From Lentibacter algarum (lineage in GTDB: Bacteria; Pseudomonadota; Alphaproteobacteria; Rhodobacterales; Rhodobacteraceae): a stretch of 64,000 bases of DNA. Below are positions 36,294-44,306 of this stretch, one piece after another. Each line of letters begins with the position of its first letter. Position 1 is the stretch's first letter. Location: the NCBI RefSeq assembly GCF_040580765.1, contig NZ_CP158687.1:1054001-1118000 (forward strand), read 5' to 3'. The position numbers and the translations under genes were made by a program. Below the pieces are notes generated by a model, which was given only the letters and a program-made list of their open reading frames with translations, ran no database searches and was not told the DNA's origin.

Positions 36294-38381
36294 GGTGCCT
36301 TGGCCAGGTTTTGTGAAGCTTTCACCATTTTTGATCATGTCTCGCAGCCGATCAGGTTCTGCAAAGAATTCTGGGCGCAGGGGCTTGAGCCTGCGCAGAG
36401 ACATTTGAAAACTGGTAAGTCCCATGGCTTCAGCCTCAAAGAAGGGGCCGCCATAATCTGGCGTAAAACCAAGTGTTGCGGTTGCTATCTGATCCAGCTC
36501 CCACGGCGTTGCCACTATGCCTGCTTCGATCAAGCGTGATCCAGCTGCATAGAGTGCGACTGTCGCAAGAAGCGCCACTTCGTTCCCTCTTGGGGGCTCG
36601 GGGGGGGGGCCATAACCCGTCTGGCTAATTTGGCTGCGCCAATGGGCAACCGTCTTATAGGCTTCCTCTGTGAGTTTGCTACGTGATGGATCAAAAGCTG
36701 ATGTGCCTTTGCCGCCCTCAAAGCCAGCCTTGAGAAATGCCGCATTGAGGCCTGGGGCAGCGCTTTCCAAAACATCGCCAAAAAACGCGTTTATCCGAAA
36801 CGGTTGGGCGCGCTGGCCCTCGGCGTTTTGTGCGGCATAGGGCTTTACCCGACAGGGCAAGGCGGCATCTACGTCCTCTGGACGCGCGCCTTGTGCCACG
36901 GCTTCTTCGGCTGCGAGACATAGCGCCGTAAAGAGGCGCGAAGAGACCAAGCCGTTTTGGGCAGCCTGAAATGAGGGCGTGATTCCGAGACGCCTGAGCG
37001 CGGATAACATCGGCGCTTGATGACGCTCTGTGCGCGCAAACTCAGGCTTTAGCGCAATTTCCGCAAGTTCTCCGCTGCCGATGTCTGGGTGAAGTTGCAG
37101 GGCGGCGACTTTCGGCGTCATCAACTCGCTGAACTCAGCTGCACCGCTGCGCATCCCTGACGTGAGCAGAAGGACTGTGTTCTCGGCACAATGTGCTTTG
37201 ATTTGTTTGATTAAGCCGCTGATCTCATTGAATGCGTTTCCACCCGTCTGTGTGGCGCACTCAATGACAAAGTCAGATGATTTTAGACTTTCAAACCCAG
37301 CCCCTTCGGACAGTAAATTCATACTCGTTTCGACTTGGCTGACTGGCAGCATCCTGCGGGCAACGCGTCTTCTCAACTCTTCTTCAATGACGTTCTGGAA
37401 GGCGGCAAAACTTTCGTTTGCTAAGGTGATAATCTGGACAGGCAGTTTTGCGCGCATGGCGTGGAGGGTGATGCTGCGAGCTTGTTTGCCTGTCCCTACG
37501 AGGGTGAGACTGGCTGGCGCAGGGGTGTTCGGATGACCGCGCAGGCCCGCGAGCTTTGCCGCGCGGCGATAGGTCTTGCTGCGTGACAGGTGTGTTTGTT
37601 GGAGATCTTCATTCTGGATGCCTGCAAACCGTAGCGCTGCGCTTTTCGGTAGGAGCTGAATGGCTTCCAAAGCTGCAAGGGCTGCCTCTTTTTGCGCAGA
37701 CGCCACTGTTGGGTTGGAGCGCTCTTGGCGCATGGCATTTATTTCGGCTTGATAGCGGATTGGGTCCGCCAGCGCAGGGGTGCGTTTCTTTGGGGTTGCG
37801 TAGAGGTTTCGTGCAAGCTCGGCCGCCTCACCAACGACGTTTTGAACGACGACTTTATCGAAGAGTGGCGCGAGATGGGGTTGGGAGATGGGAATGTCTG
37901 CTAGGGTTTCGAGAAGTTTGATGCTGTAGCGCGGGCCGAGTGTTGTTGTGAGGGTGTAGATGGCCGCTGCACTCGGAAGTTGTCCGAGCTGAAGGCTTGG
38001 CAGGCAAACACGGCTGGCATGATGAATAACACGCGCCTGAGCGGCGAGGGCAAGCTCAAGCCCTGCATCGGCAATACGTCCGCGCAATGCGGCTACGACA
38101 GGCATTGGCGCATTGCTGATTAGGGTGGTGAGCACATCAAGGCTTGGGCTAGCTTGGCCAAGCTGGCGCTCAGCTAAGGGCAGGTCAATATCGAACGCCG
38201 CGCCTTCACCTGTGATAACGATTGCGTCAATATCAGGTGTTGTGAAGATCTCTGAGAGCACGGTCTCAAGCTCGGCGCGTAAACTTTGGGAAAATCTGCC
38301 TGCGGCAGGGCGTGTGAGGGTTAAAACGGCGACATGATTGCCTATTTTAGTTGAGATAAATGCACTTGGCGGGCGTATCAC
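36279..38381 (-). CDS. Degenerate FadJ/FadB-like multifunctional fatty-acid oxidation protein
   Basis: 700 residues, GTG start at 38381 behind GGAACGGAG. The layout is that of FadB/FadJ: crotonase (1-190), NAD-binding 3-hydroxyacyl-CoA dehydrogenase (about 290-470) and C-terminal helical repeats (about 480-690). Several key residues are lost. In the crotonase part the usual A-x-GGG-x-E is RIADAGLELALAA. The dinucleotide loop reads LVGTGKQARSITL, without the third glycine of GxGxxG. A histidine remains at LQLHPDIG, where enzymes have HFFNP. The reading frame is intact over 2.1 kb, so the gene is probably expressed with an altered or non-catalytic role. Confidence 0.8.
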   Translation of the reverse strand: MIRPPSAFISTKIGNHVAVLTLTRPAAGRFSQSLRAELETVLSEIFTTPDIDAIVITGEGAAFDIDLPLAERQLGQASPSLDVLTTLISNAPMPVVAALRGRIADAGLELALAAQARVIHHASRVCLPSLQLGQLPSAAAIYTLTTTLGPRYSIKLLETLADIPISQPHLAPLFDKVVVQNVVGEAAELARNLYATPKKRTPALADPIRYQAEINAMRQERSNPTVASAQKEAALAALEAIQLLPKSAALRFAGIQNEDLQQTHLSRSKTYRRAAKLAGLRGHPNTPAPASLTLVGTGKQARSITLHAMRAKLPVQIITLANESFAAFQNVIEEELRRRVARRMLPVSQVETSMNLLSEGAGFESLKSSDFVIECATQTGGNAFNEISGLIKQIKAHCAENTVLLLTSGMRSGAAEFSELMTPKVAALQLHPDIGSGELAEIALKPEFARTERHQAPMLSALRRLGITPSFQAAQNGLVSSRLFTALCLAAEEAVAQGARPEDVDAALPCRVKPYAAQNAEGQRAQPFRINAFFGDVLESAAPGLNAAFLKAGFEGGKGTSAFDPSRSKLTEEAYKTVAHWRSQISQTGYGPPPEPPRGNEVALLATVALYAAGSRLIEAGIVATPWELDQIATATLGFTPDYGGPFFEAEAMGLTSFQMSLRRLKPLRPEFFAEPDRLRDMIKNGESFTKPGQGTSAYL

Positions 38382-38475
38382 AGCGATGCTCCGTTCCTTT
38401 AATAAACTGAGTTTGCCGCCCTACGCTGCTATTGGCAAGCTTTAGCGTCCCTTTGGAAAAGGTTGACGAGAGTGT

Positions 38476-38505
38476 TTGACATATAGCATATTTTGAATAT
38501 ATTAT
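38476..38505 (+). promoter_or_regulatory. Promoter TTGACA-N18-TATTAT with A+T-rich dyad, before the persulfide dioxygenase gene
   Basis: TTGACA at 38476-38481 and TATTAT at 38500-38505 form a near-consensus sigma70 promoter with an 18-bp spacer. The spacer and flank (ATATAGCATATTTTGAATATATTATAT) are A+T-rich and partly self-complementary, like the BigR/YgaV (ArsR-family) operators that control persulfide dioxygenase operons. No ArsR gene is next to it. Confidence 0.6.
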
Positions 38506-38539
38506 ATGGCAGACACCAAGACTGGCCAAGGAGGGCAAG

Positions 38540-39403
38540 ATGAAAGCCGAAGTAAAAGGGTTTTTTGACGACGCGACCAACACGATTTCCTATGTGGTGA
38601 AAGACCCTTCGGGAAGCGCTTGCGCGATCATCGATTCTGTTTTGGACTTTGACTATGCCTCTGGGCGCACAGATACGCGATCGGCGGATGCGGTGATTGC
38701 ATATGTTGAGCAAGAAGGTCTCAAAGTGGAATGGCTTCTCGAAAGCCATGTGCATGCTGATCACCTCTCGGCTGCGCCCTATTTGCAGGAGCGTGTGGGC
38801 GGCAAGATCGGAATTGGCGCGCAGATTGTTGCTGTGCAAGATACCTTTGGCAAGGTGTTCAACGAAGGCACAGAGTTTCAGCGGGATGGCAGCCAATTTG
38901 ACCAGCTGTTTCAAGAAGGCGATAGCTTTCAGATCGGGCAGTTGCGCGGCGATGTCTTGCACACACCCGGGCACACGCCCGCTTGCATGACATATGTGAT
39001 CAGTGACGCTGCCTTCGTCGGCGACACACTCTTCATGCCCGACTTTGGGACCGCACGTTGCGACTTTCCTGGTGGGTCGTCGGATGTTCTCTTTGAATCT
39101 GTACAGAAAATTCTCAGCTTGCCTGAGGAGACACGCATTTTTGTGGGACATGATTACAAAGCTCCCGGGCGCGACGAGTTTGCTTGGGAGACAACTGTGG
39201 GCGAGCAAAAAGCGGCCAACATCCATGTGGGTGAAGGGCGTTCAAAGGGCGAGTTTGTAAAAATGCGCGATGAGCGGGATGCAACATTGGCGATGCCAAA
39301 GCTGATCATTCCGTCGTTGCAGGTTAATATGCGAGCAGGGCAGATGCCGCCTGCGGACGAGCAGGGGGACGTCTTTTTGAAAGTTCCCGTCAACAAAATA
39401 TAG
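38540..39403 (+). CDS. Metallo-beta-lactamase-fold persulfide dioxygenase (ETHE1/Blh type)
   Basis: 287 residues. The zinc/iron motif is LLESHVHADHLSAAPYL (HxHxDH). Further metal ligands are in HTPGHTPACM, FVGDTLFMPDFGTARCDFPG and FVGHDYKAPG, the pattern of ETHE1-like persulfide dioxygenases, which oxidise glutathione persulfide to sulfite. It heads an operon with two YeeE/YedE proteins and a TIGR01244 protein, the classic Blh detoxification set. ATG 38540 is behind AAGGAGGGC. Confidence 0.92.
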   Translation: MKAEVKGFFDDATNTISYVVKDPSGSACAIIDSVLDFDYASGRTDTRSADAVIAYVEQEGLKVEWLLESHVHADHLSAAPYLQERVGGKIGIGAQIVAVQDTFGKVFNEGTEFQRDGSQFDQLFQEGDSFQIGQLRGDVLHTPGHTPACMTYVISDAAFVGDTLFMPDFGTARCDFPGGSSDVLFESVQKILSLPEETRIFVGHDYKAPGRDEFAWETTVGEQKAANIHVGEGRSKGEFVKMRDERDATLAMPKLIIPSLQVNMRAGQMPPADEQGDVFLKVPVNKI

Positions 39404-39474
39404 CTCTCATAGGCGAGACAAGATATTGGCTCATGCGAACGGGCCAAACCAACAGGACAAAAGGAAACGTGAAA

Positions 39475-39900
39475 ATGGAACCAGATTGGATCTGGGGGCT
39501 CGGTGGCGGGCTTCTTATCGGACTTGGCGGTGCAGTGCTGCTGTGGGGCAATGGGCGGATCATGGGCGCCAGTGGCATCCTTGGTGGCTTGGTTGACGGA
39601 ACCGGGCGCCATGATTGGCTTGAGCGGCTCGCGTTCCTCGCCGGCACATTTCTGATGCCTTTGGTACTCTATCCGCTTTTCACGAAGGTCGACACACATA
39701 TCAGCCAAAGCGCAGTCGTGCTTGTTGTGGCGGGTCTCTTGGTGGGAGTCGGAACGCGTGTGGCCAATGGCTGTACGTCAGGGCACGGCGTGTGTGGGAT
39801 TTCGCGGCTTTCGCTTCGCGGGATCATGGCAACCTTGTTTTACCTGCTTGCTGGCGGGGTGAGCGTTTTGCTCTTTCGTCATGTTTGGGAGGTGATCTGA
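39475..39900 (+). CDS. YeeE/YedE-family sulfur-compound transporter, first half
   Basis: 141 residues with four hydrophobic segments. The family motif is VANGCTSGHGVCGISRLSLR, whose cysteine lies in the conduction path of YeeE-type thiosulfate transporters. The first segment, GLGGGLLIGLGGAVLLWGNGR, is also conserved. ATG 39475 follows AAAGGAAA. It overlaps its partner by 1 bp (TGATG). Two half-size proteins probably form one transporter. Confidence 0.92.
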   Translation: MEPDWIWGLGGGLLIGLGGAVLLWGNGRIMGASGILGGLVDGTGRHDWLERLAFLAGTFLMPLVLYPLFTKVDTHISQSAVVLVVAGLLVGVGTRVANGCTSGHGVCGISRLSLRGIMATLFYLLAGGVSVLLFRHVWEVI

Positions 39901-40328
39901 TGCGGGTTCTGTTTTCACTTTTGTCAGGCGCGCTCTTTGGTGCTGGCCTGTTTATTTCTGGAATGACCGACACGAGCAAGGTCCAAGGTTGGCTCGATAT
40001 CTTCGGGAACTGGGATCCGACACTGGCCTTTGTCCTTGGTGGTGCGATTGTACCCATGTTTATCGCTTGGCGGCTCACGAAGGGGCGGCGCCCAGTCACT
40101 GCGGCGCAGTTTCCTCCGCAACCGCCTGTGGAGATTGATCGACGTTTGGCCTTTGGATCGCTTCTGTTCGGGGCAGGGTGGGGTCTTGCTGGGCTTTGTC
40201 CGGGCCCTGCGATTGCCTCGCTTGGCTATGGCGGGACTTTTCATTGGGTGTTTTTTGCTGCGATGCTCGTCGGCATGTGGCTTACGCCGTACATTTTGCG
40301 CTTTGTTCAGCGCCCAACTGCTGCATAA
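39900..40328 (+). CDS. YeeE/YedE-family sulfur-compound transporter, second half
   Basis: 142 residues, four hydrophobic segments. Family features are SGALFGAGLFISGMTDTSKV, with the conserved SGM, and GAGWGLAGLCPGPAIASLGY, with the conserved Cys-Pro-Gly. It is the complementary half to the gene before it. The pair would move thiosulfate or a related sulfur species across the inner membrane, matching the neighbouring persulfide enzymes. Confidence 0.92.
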   Translation: MRVLFSLLSGALFGAGLFISGMTDTSKVQGWLDIFGNWDPTLAFVLGGAIVPMFIAWRLTKGRRPVTAAQFPPQPPVEIDRRLAFGSLLFGAGWGLAGLCPGPAIASLGYGGTFHWVFFAAMLVGMWLTPYILRFVQRPTAA

Positions 40329-40340
40329 AAGGAGCCTGAC

Positions 40341-40751
40341 ATGGTTCATCAAGTGACTGACACCTATTTTGTATCTCCCCAGATCACTCCGGAGGCGATG
40401 GCTCAATTGGCTGAGCACGGCTTTAGTGATGTGATTTGCAACCGTCCTGACAGCGAGATTGGCCCTGAGCTTCAGCATGATGTGATGGAACAAGCAGCGA
40501 AAGCTGCGGGACTTGCTTTTCACTTTCATCCACTGGTGCACCAAAGCCTTCTGGAGACGTCTAATTCTGAGCGCCAACGTGACATTCTTGCTCATGCTGA
40601 GGGCAAGGTTTTGGCCTACTGTGCCTCAGGCAACCGGAGTTCTGTTGTCTGGGCGCTTGGGCAAGCGGGTGTGTTGCCTGCCGACCAGATTATCGATGCG
40701 GCTGCTGGAGCAGGGTATGATCTGAGCCAGCTGCGCCCGATGCTTGGATAG
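40341..40751 (+). CDS. TIGR01244-family sulfur transferase/phosphatase-like protein
   Basis: 136 residues. The protein-tyrosine-phosphatase-like loop CASGNRSSVVWAL has the C-x5-R core at about residue 94. The opening VTDTYFVSPQITPEAMAQLA and ICNRPDSE are family marks (DUF442, the extra domain of Blh). In Blh systems this domain is fused to or beside the persulfide dioxygenase. It ends the four-gene sulfide-detoxification operon. Confidence 0.9.
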   Translation: MVHQVTDTYFVSPQITPEAMAQLAEHGFSDVICNRPDSEIGPELQHDVMEQAAKAAGLAFHFHPLVHQSLLETSNSERQRDILAHAEGKVLAYCASGNRSSVVWALGQAGVLPADQIIDAAAGAGYDLSQLRPMLG

Positions 40752-40760
40752 GCATCAAGA

Positions 40761-40976
40761 TTAGCCCAGAAGCACGCCTGCGACCACGCAGCCAAGGCCC
40801 AAGGCTGATAGACCCAGTGCGCCCAAGTTCCATGGCAAAACAGCCTGAACGCGGGCGCGCAGGGCTTCATCTGATAGGTTTTCACGGCGCGCGGCGTTGA
40901 CCTTGAAGATCGACCAAATGAGGCCGACGAGGCCCAAGACAGTCAGGGCTGCGCCTGTATAAACGAGGTATTCCAT
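40761..40976 (-). CDS. Small two-helix membrane protein
   Basis: 71 residues: YTGAALTVLGLVGLIWSIF, a basic/acidic loop (KVNAARRENLSDEALRARVQ), then GLSALGLGCVVAGVLLG. It starts behind GGAGTG and is convergent to the sulfur operon, ending 9 bp from it. No recognised family; reading frame and start look genuine. Confidence 0.7.
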   Translation of the reverse strand: MEYLVYTGAALTVLGLVGLIWSIFKVNAARRENLSDEALRARVQAVLPWNLGALGLSALGLGCVVAGVLLG

Positions 40977-41108
40977 GGGGCACTCCTTTGCTTGGAAGAG
41001 CGCCTAGCGCATGATTGGGCGTACGGCAAGGGAAACACCTTGCAGGACGGGCAGCGGGGCGCTAGCAAGGCAGCCTAAAGACAGCAAAGCCAGACTGGAG
41101 AGCACGCT

Positions 41109-41366
41109 ATGGACGACACTTCAACACCATCGAGTTACCGTGTGACCGCAGACGAGCTGCGCCAGTTTATCGAGCGCTTCGAGCGGCTTGAGGCAGAGAA
41201 AAAAGACATCGCTGAGCAGCAAAAAGAAGTCATGGCTGAGGCGAAAGCCCGCGGTTATGACACAAAAGTGCTGCGCAAGGTTGTTGCTTTGCGCAAGCGC
41301 GACGCGGACGATATTGCCGAAGAAGAAGCCATGCTTGAAATGTATAAAGAAGCATTGGGTATGTAA
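41109..41366 (+). CDS. GapR-family DNA-binding protein (DUF2312)
   Basis: 85 residues. GapR of Caulobacter is a small coiled-coil protein that binds overtwisted DNA ahead of polymerases. Diagnostic stretches are [40 protein letters not shown] and [14 protein letters not shown]. Full length and nearly invariant in alphaproteobacteria. Confidence 0.95.
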   Translation: MDDTSTPSSYRVTADELRQFIERFERLEAEKKDIAEQQKEVMAEAKARGYDTKVLRKVVALRKRDADDIAEEEAMLEMYKEALGM

Positions 41367-41383
41367 GCGCTTCGGCCAGTCTC

Positions 41384-42259
41384 TCAGGGCGCGATGTAGT
41401 TCACGCCTGGGATACGGCTAATTTCAAAGACGTCTTCATCATAAATATCGCTGAGCTCATCAACGAGGGCCTCTGTCCATCCGGGCAGATCGAGCTCCTC
41501 CTCGATCATGTCGTCTCGGCCAAATTTATCTAAAAACGCCGAGATCACGCGGCGTTTTTGCATTTCTGATAGATCGACGTTGTCTGCTAGATATGCGCGA
41601 AAACGCTTCATGCCTTCAGATGTCATGATCTCAGAGATCAGATCAAAGCCGCCTTTTATTTTTTCATTTGGATTTATCCCCGCGAGCTCGCGGATCACTT
41701 GCCCCCAGATGAGGGGCGTGTCTTCATTACACCAGACAGTAAGTGAGACATTCGGATTGTTTTCGCGGATGCGATAGATCAGGTCGGACCAGCGCAGATC
41801 GCGGGGGTCTGCACCGAAAGTCATATCGGCAAAGTCTTCAAACTTTGTGCGCCGAAACTGTGCTGGCAAGTAAGTTGCTGGATTGCAGATGCCTAGGAAA
41901 ACTTCGATGTCGTCGCCCTCAAACAGCTCTGAAAGAAGCTGCACGCGCTCATGACCTTTGTCATAAAATTGCCCTCCGCGCAGCGCCATGTTGGGCACGC
42001 AGAAGAAGTTCTCATTGGACAGTAGAAGGCGTTCGCAGTTTTCTTCCTCAAGAATGGCTTCGATCATAATATCGCGCGCATCTGGGCTTGGCGCGTTTTC
42101 ATGCATGGCCAGAAGCGTCTGGTGCAAGAGTTTACGATAGCGGCTCGGGGGGGGGACATTGACACCAAGATTGGAAAAGTCGGGGCGGTTTTTGAGCAGG
42201 CATTTGATGATACGATCTTCATCGGTATTGTGTGCGCCAGCGTGAAAGACGATTTGCAT
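41384..42259 (-). CDS. Hypothetical protein
   Basis: 291 residues, acidic, no signal peptide or membrane segment. The opening MQIVFHAGAHNTDEDRIIKC looks faintly like the nucleotide loop region of sulfotransferase-like proteins found in Roseobacters, but the usual G-x-x-K-T/S is missing (GAHNTDEDR). Other features: VFLGICNPATYLPAQFRR and SLTVWCNEDTPLIWGQVIRE. I do not assign a function. It is a single gene, convergent with gapR. Confidence 0.7.
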   Translation of the reverse strand: MQIVFHAGAHNTDEDRIIKCLLKNRPDFSNLGVNVPPPSRYRKLLHQTLLAMHENAPSPDARDIMIEAILEEENCERLLLSNENFFCVPNMALRGGQFYDKGHERVQLLSELFEGDDIEVFLGICNPATYLPAQFRRTKFEDFADMTFGADPRDLRWSDLIYRIRENNPNVSLTVWCNEDTPLIWGQVIRELAGINPNEKIKGGFDLISEIMTSEGMKRFRAYLADNVDLSEMQKRRVISAFLDKFGRDDMIEEELDLPGWTEALVDELSDIYDEDVFEISRIPGVNYIAP

Positions 42260-42369
42260 GGACGGCCCTTACTTTTTAACTCACCTTCTGCTTCTCTTTT
42301 TAGCGCAGGTTTATGTCTAATATACGGTCTTTTCTGGACAGTTAAACCTCAATCGGGCATGAGCAGAGC

Positions 42370-44031
42370 ATGGATAAAGCGCTCTCTTCTGCAAAGCCGC
42401 AGTCGCGGCTGAAGCCCGACCCTTGGTCAGCCACGGCCTTGTTGATTTCTTTGGTGGTGCTCGCGCCTATTGTGGCGGTGGGTACGCTGGCGCTCTTTCC
42501 AAGCGAGAACATATGGCCCCATCTCCTCGCAACCACTTTGCCGCGCTACTTGGGTAATACGCTCGTTTTGATGGCAGGCGTGGGGCTGTTGGCGGCGCTT
42601 GTCGGGACAGGTGCGGCATGGCTGATTGCGCGTTACGAATTTCCTCTGGCACGCTGGTTTGAGTGGCTTTTGCTTTTGCCCTTGGCTGTGCCAGCCTATG
42701 TGGGGGCCTACGCGCTTGTGGATCTTCTGGAGTACGCAGGTCCTGTGCAAACGGCGTTGCGAGCGGCCTTCGGTTGGGAAAGCGCGCGCGACTACTGGTT
42801 CCCAGAGATCCGCTCGCTCGGCTCGGCCATCATTGTGCTCGCAGCTGCGCTTTATCCCTACGTTTATCTACTCGCACGCGCGGCGTTTCATGAGCAGTCA
42901 GGGGCGAGTGAAGAGGTGGCTATGTCACTCGGGCAGGGCGCTTTGCGGCGGCTCAGACGGATCGGTCTGCCTCTCGCGCGGCCTGCTGTAGCGGCAGGCA
43001 CGGCGATCGTGATGATGGAAGCGGTCAATGATTTTGGGACTGTCGACTATTTTGCCGTACAAACCTTAACGACAGGTATTTTTAGCACGTGGCTCGAGGG
43101 CAATAATGCAGGTGGCGCGGCACAGATTGCCTGTGTTGTGCTGCTCTTGGTTATATGTCTCGTGACACTGGAAAAGATTTCGCGGCGCAAGGCCCGTTTC
43201 TTTAACCAAGGCGGACGGCATAGGGCGATTTCACGCAAGCGGTTACGGGGCGGCTGGGCGCTCTTGGCCACGTTGGGCTGTGCTTTGCCATTTACCGTTG
43301 GGTTTCTGATCCCTGCGGGGACCATCCTGATCCATGCGCTTGCACGAGCCGAACTCTGGGCAGACCCTGCGCTTTATAAGGCAGCATGGAACACGGTGGT
43401 TGTTGGCTCCTTGGCTGCCTTTCTCACCGTGACGGGGGGCCTTCTGCTCGTCTATGGTGTGCGGCTCTCAGGGCGTACGCTGCCGCGCCTCCTGCAGCCT
43501 ATCACGACGATTGGGTATGCTGCTCCAGGGGCTGTATTGGCGGTTGGTATTTTGCTGCCCTTGGCAACGTTTGACAATGCAATGGCTGATTTCGTTCTTG
43601 GGCTGACGGGTTTTGATCCAGGGCTGATTCTGACTGGCTCGTCGTTTGCATTGGTGCTGGCCTACTTTGTGCGATTCTTTGCAATTGGGCAGGGGGCTGC
43701 AGATGCGGCGCTAGAGCGGGTTTCGCCCTCGCTCTCAATGGCTGCGCGCTCTTTGGGGCGGCGTCAGGGGCAAGTTTTAAAAGAAGTTTATATGCCTCTG
43801 ATCAAAGGCTCTGTTGGCTCGGCGCTTTTGCTGGTTTTTGTGGATTGTGTGAAAGAGTTGCCTGCGACTCTGCTTTTGAGGCCCTTCAATTACGACACTT
43901 TGGCGACGCGGGTTCATGATCAAGCGAGCTTGGAGAACCTTTCTGACGCCGCGCCAGCAGCTATTTTTATCATAGTTGTAAGCCTTTTTGCAGTGATCTT
44001 GCTCGCACGCGCAAATAGGACAAATTTTTAG
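42370..44031 (+). CDS. Iron-type ABC transporter permease (FbpB/AfuB-like), two fused permease domains
   Basis: 553 residues and about twelve membrane segments. Two BPD_transp_1 modules each carry the loop that docks with the ATPase: EEVAMSLGQGALRRLRRIGL (near 180) and SMAARSLGRRQGQVLKEVYM (near 455). The first also has the hallmark MMEAVNDFGTVDYFAVQTLT, which is typical of ferric iron FbpB permeases. Binding-protein and ATPase genes are not adjacent in the window. It lies 40 bp before tRNA-Thr. Confidence 0.93.
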   Translation: MDKALSSAKPQSRLKPDPWSATALLISLVVLAPIVAVGTLALFPSENIWPHLLATTLPRYLGNTLVLMAGVGLLAALVGTGAAWLIARYEFPLARWFEWLLLLPLAVPAYVGAYALVDLLEYAGPVQTALRAAFGWESARDYWFPEIRSLGSAIIVLAAALYPYVYLLARAAFHEQSGASEEVAMSLGQGALRRLRRIGLPLARPAVAAGTAIVMMEAVNDFGTVDYFAVQTLTTGIFSTWLEGNNAGGAAQIACVVLLLVICLVTLEKISRRKARFFNQGGRHRAISRKRLRGGWALLATLGCALPFTVGFLIPAGTILIHALARAELWADPALYKAAWNTVVVGSLAAFLTVTGGLLLVYGVRLSGRTLPRLLQPITTIGYAAPGAVLAVGILLPLATFDNAMADFVLGLTGFDPGLILTGSSFALVLAYFVRFFAIGQGAADAALERVSPSLSMAARSLGRRQGQVLKEVYMPLIKGSVGSALLLVFVDCVKELPATLLLRPFNYDTLATRVHDQASLENLSDAAPAAIFIIVVSLFAVILLARANRTNF

Positions 44032-44071
44032 CTTGCACAGGCGAGAATCCTGCCTTAAATCCCCCCGCAGT

Positions 44072-44147
44072 GCCCCTATAGCTCAGCTGGTAGAGCAATT
44101 GATTTGTAATCAATAGGTCCGCGGTTCGAGTCCGTGTGGGGGCACCA
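44072..44147 (+). tRNA. tRNA-Thr (anticodon TGT)
   Basis: A 76-base cloverleaf with encoded CCA. The acceptor GCCCCTA pairs with TGGGGGC, with one wobble pair. The D-arm is GCTCAGCTGGTAGAGC, the anticodon stem-loop TTGATTTGTAATCAA and the T-arm GCGGTTCGAGTCCGT. The anticodon TGT reads Thr codons ACA/ACG. Its 3' end is the left attachment site of the element that follows. Confidence 0.97.
44132..44147 (+). repeat. Left attachment repeat (attL) in the tRNA-Thr 3' end
   Basis: CCGTGTGGGGGCACCA, the last 16 bases of tRNA-Thr, is repeated exactly and in the same direction at 56527-56542. Integration of tyrosine-integrase elements at a tRNA 3' end leaves this signature: the tRNA is kept whole and a fragment marks the far end. 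Confidence 0.9.
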
Positions 44148-44203
44148 GTAATCACTTAAAAATAAGAAAAACCACGTGTCTACAGTGGGTTGGACCATTG
44201 TTT

Positions 44204-44221
44204 GGGACCGCTTTTGGGACC
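44204..44221 (+). repeat. Paired GGGACC boxes near attL; candidate integrase arm sites
   Basis: GGGACCGCTTTTGGGACC lies 57 bp inside attL. Almost the same string in the same direction occurs 64 bp before attR (56446-56463). Duplicated boxes at both ends, set in from the crossover sites, are what integrase arm-binding sites look like. Confidence 0.6.
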
Positions 44222-44306
44222 AGTCGGTCGTGTTTTTTGCGTGATTTGTCACAGATGGACCTACCTGGCGCTTGAAACGCGTCATGATTGAGCTGACAGT
44301 TAGCTC

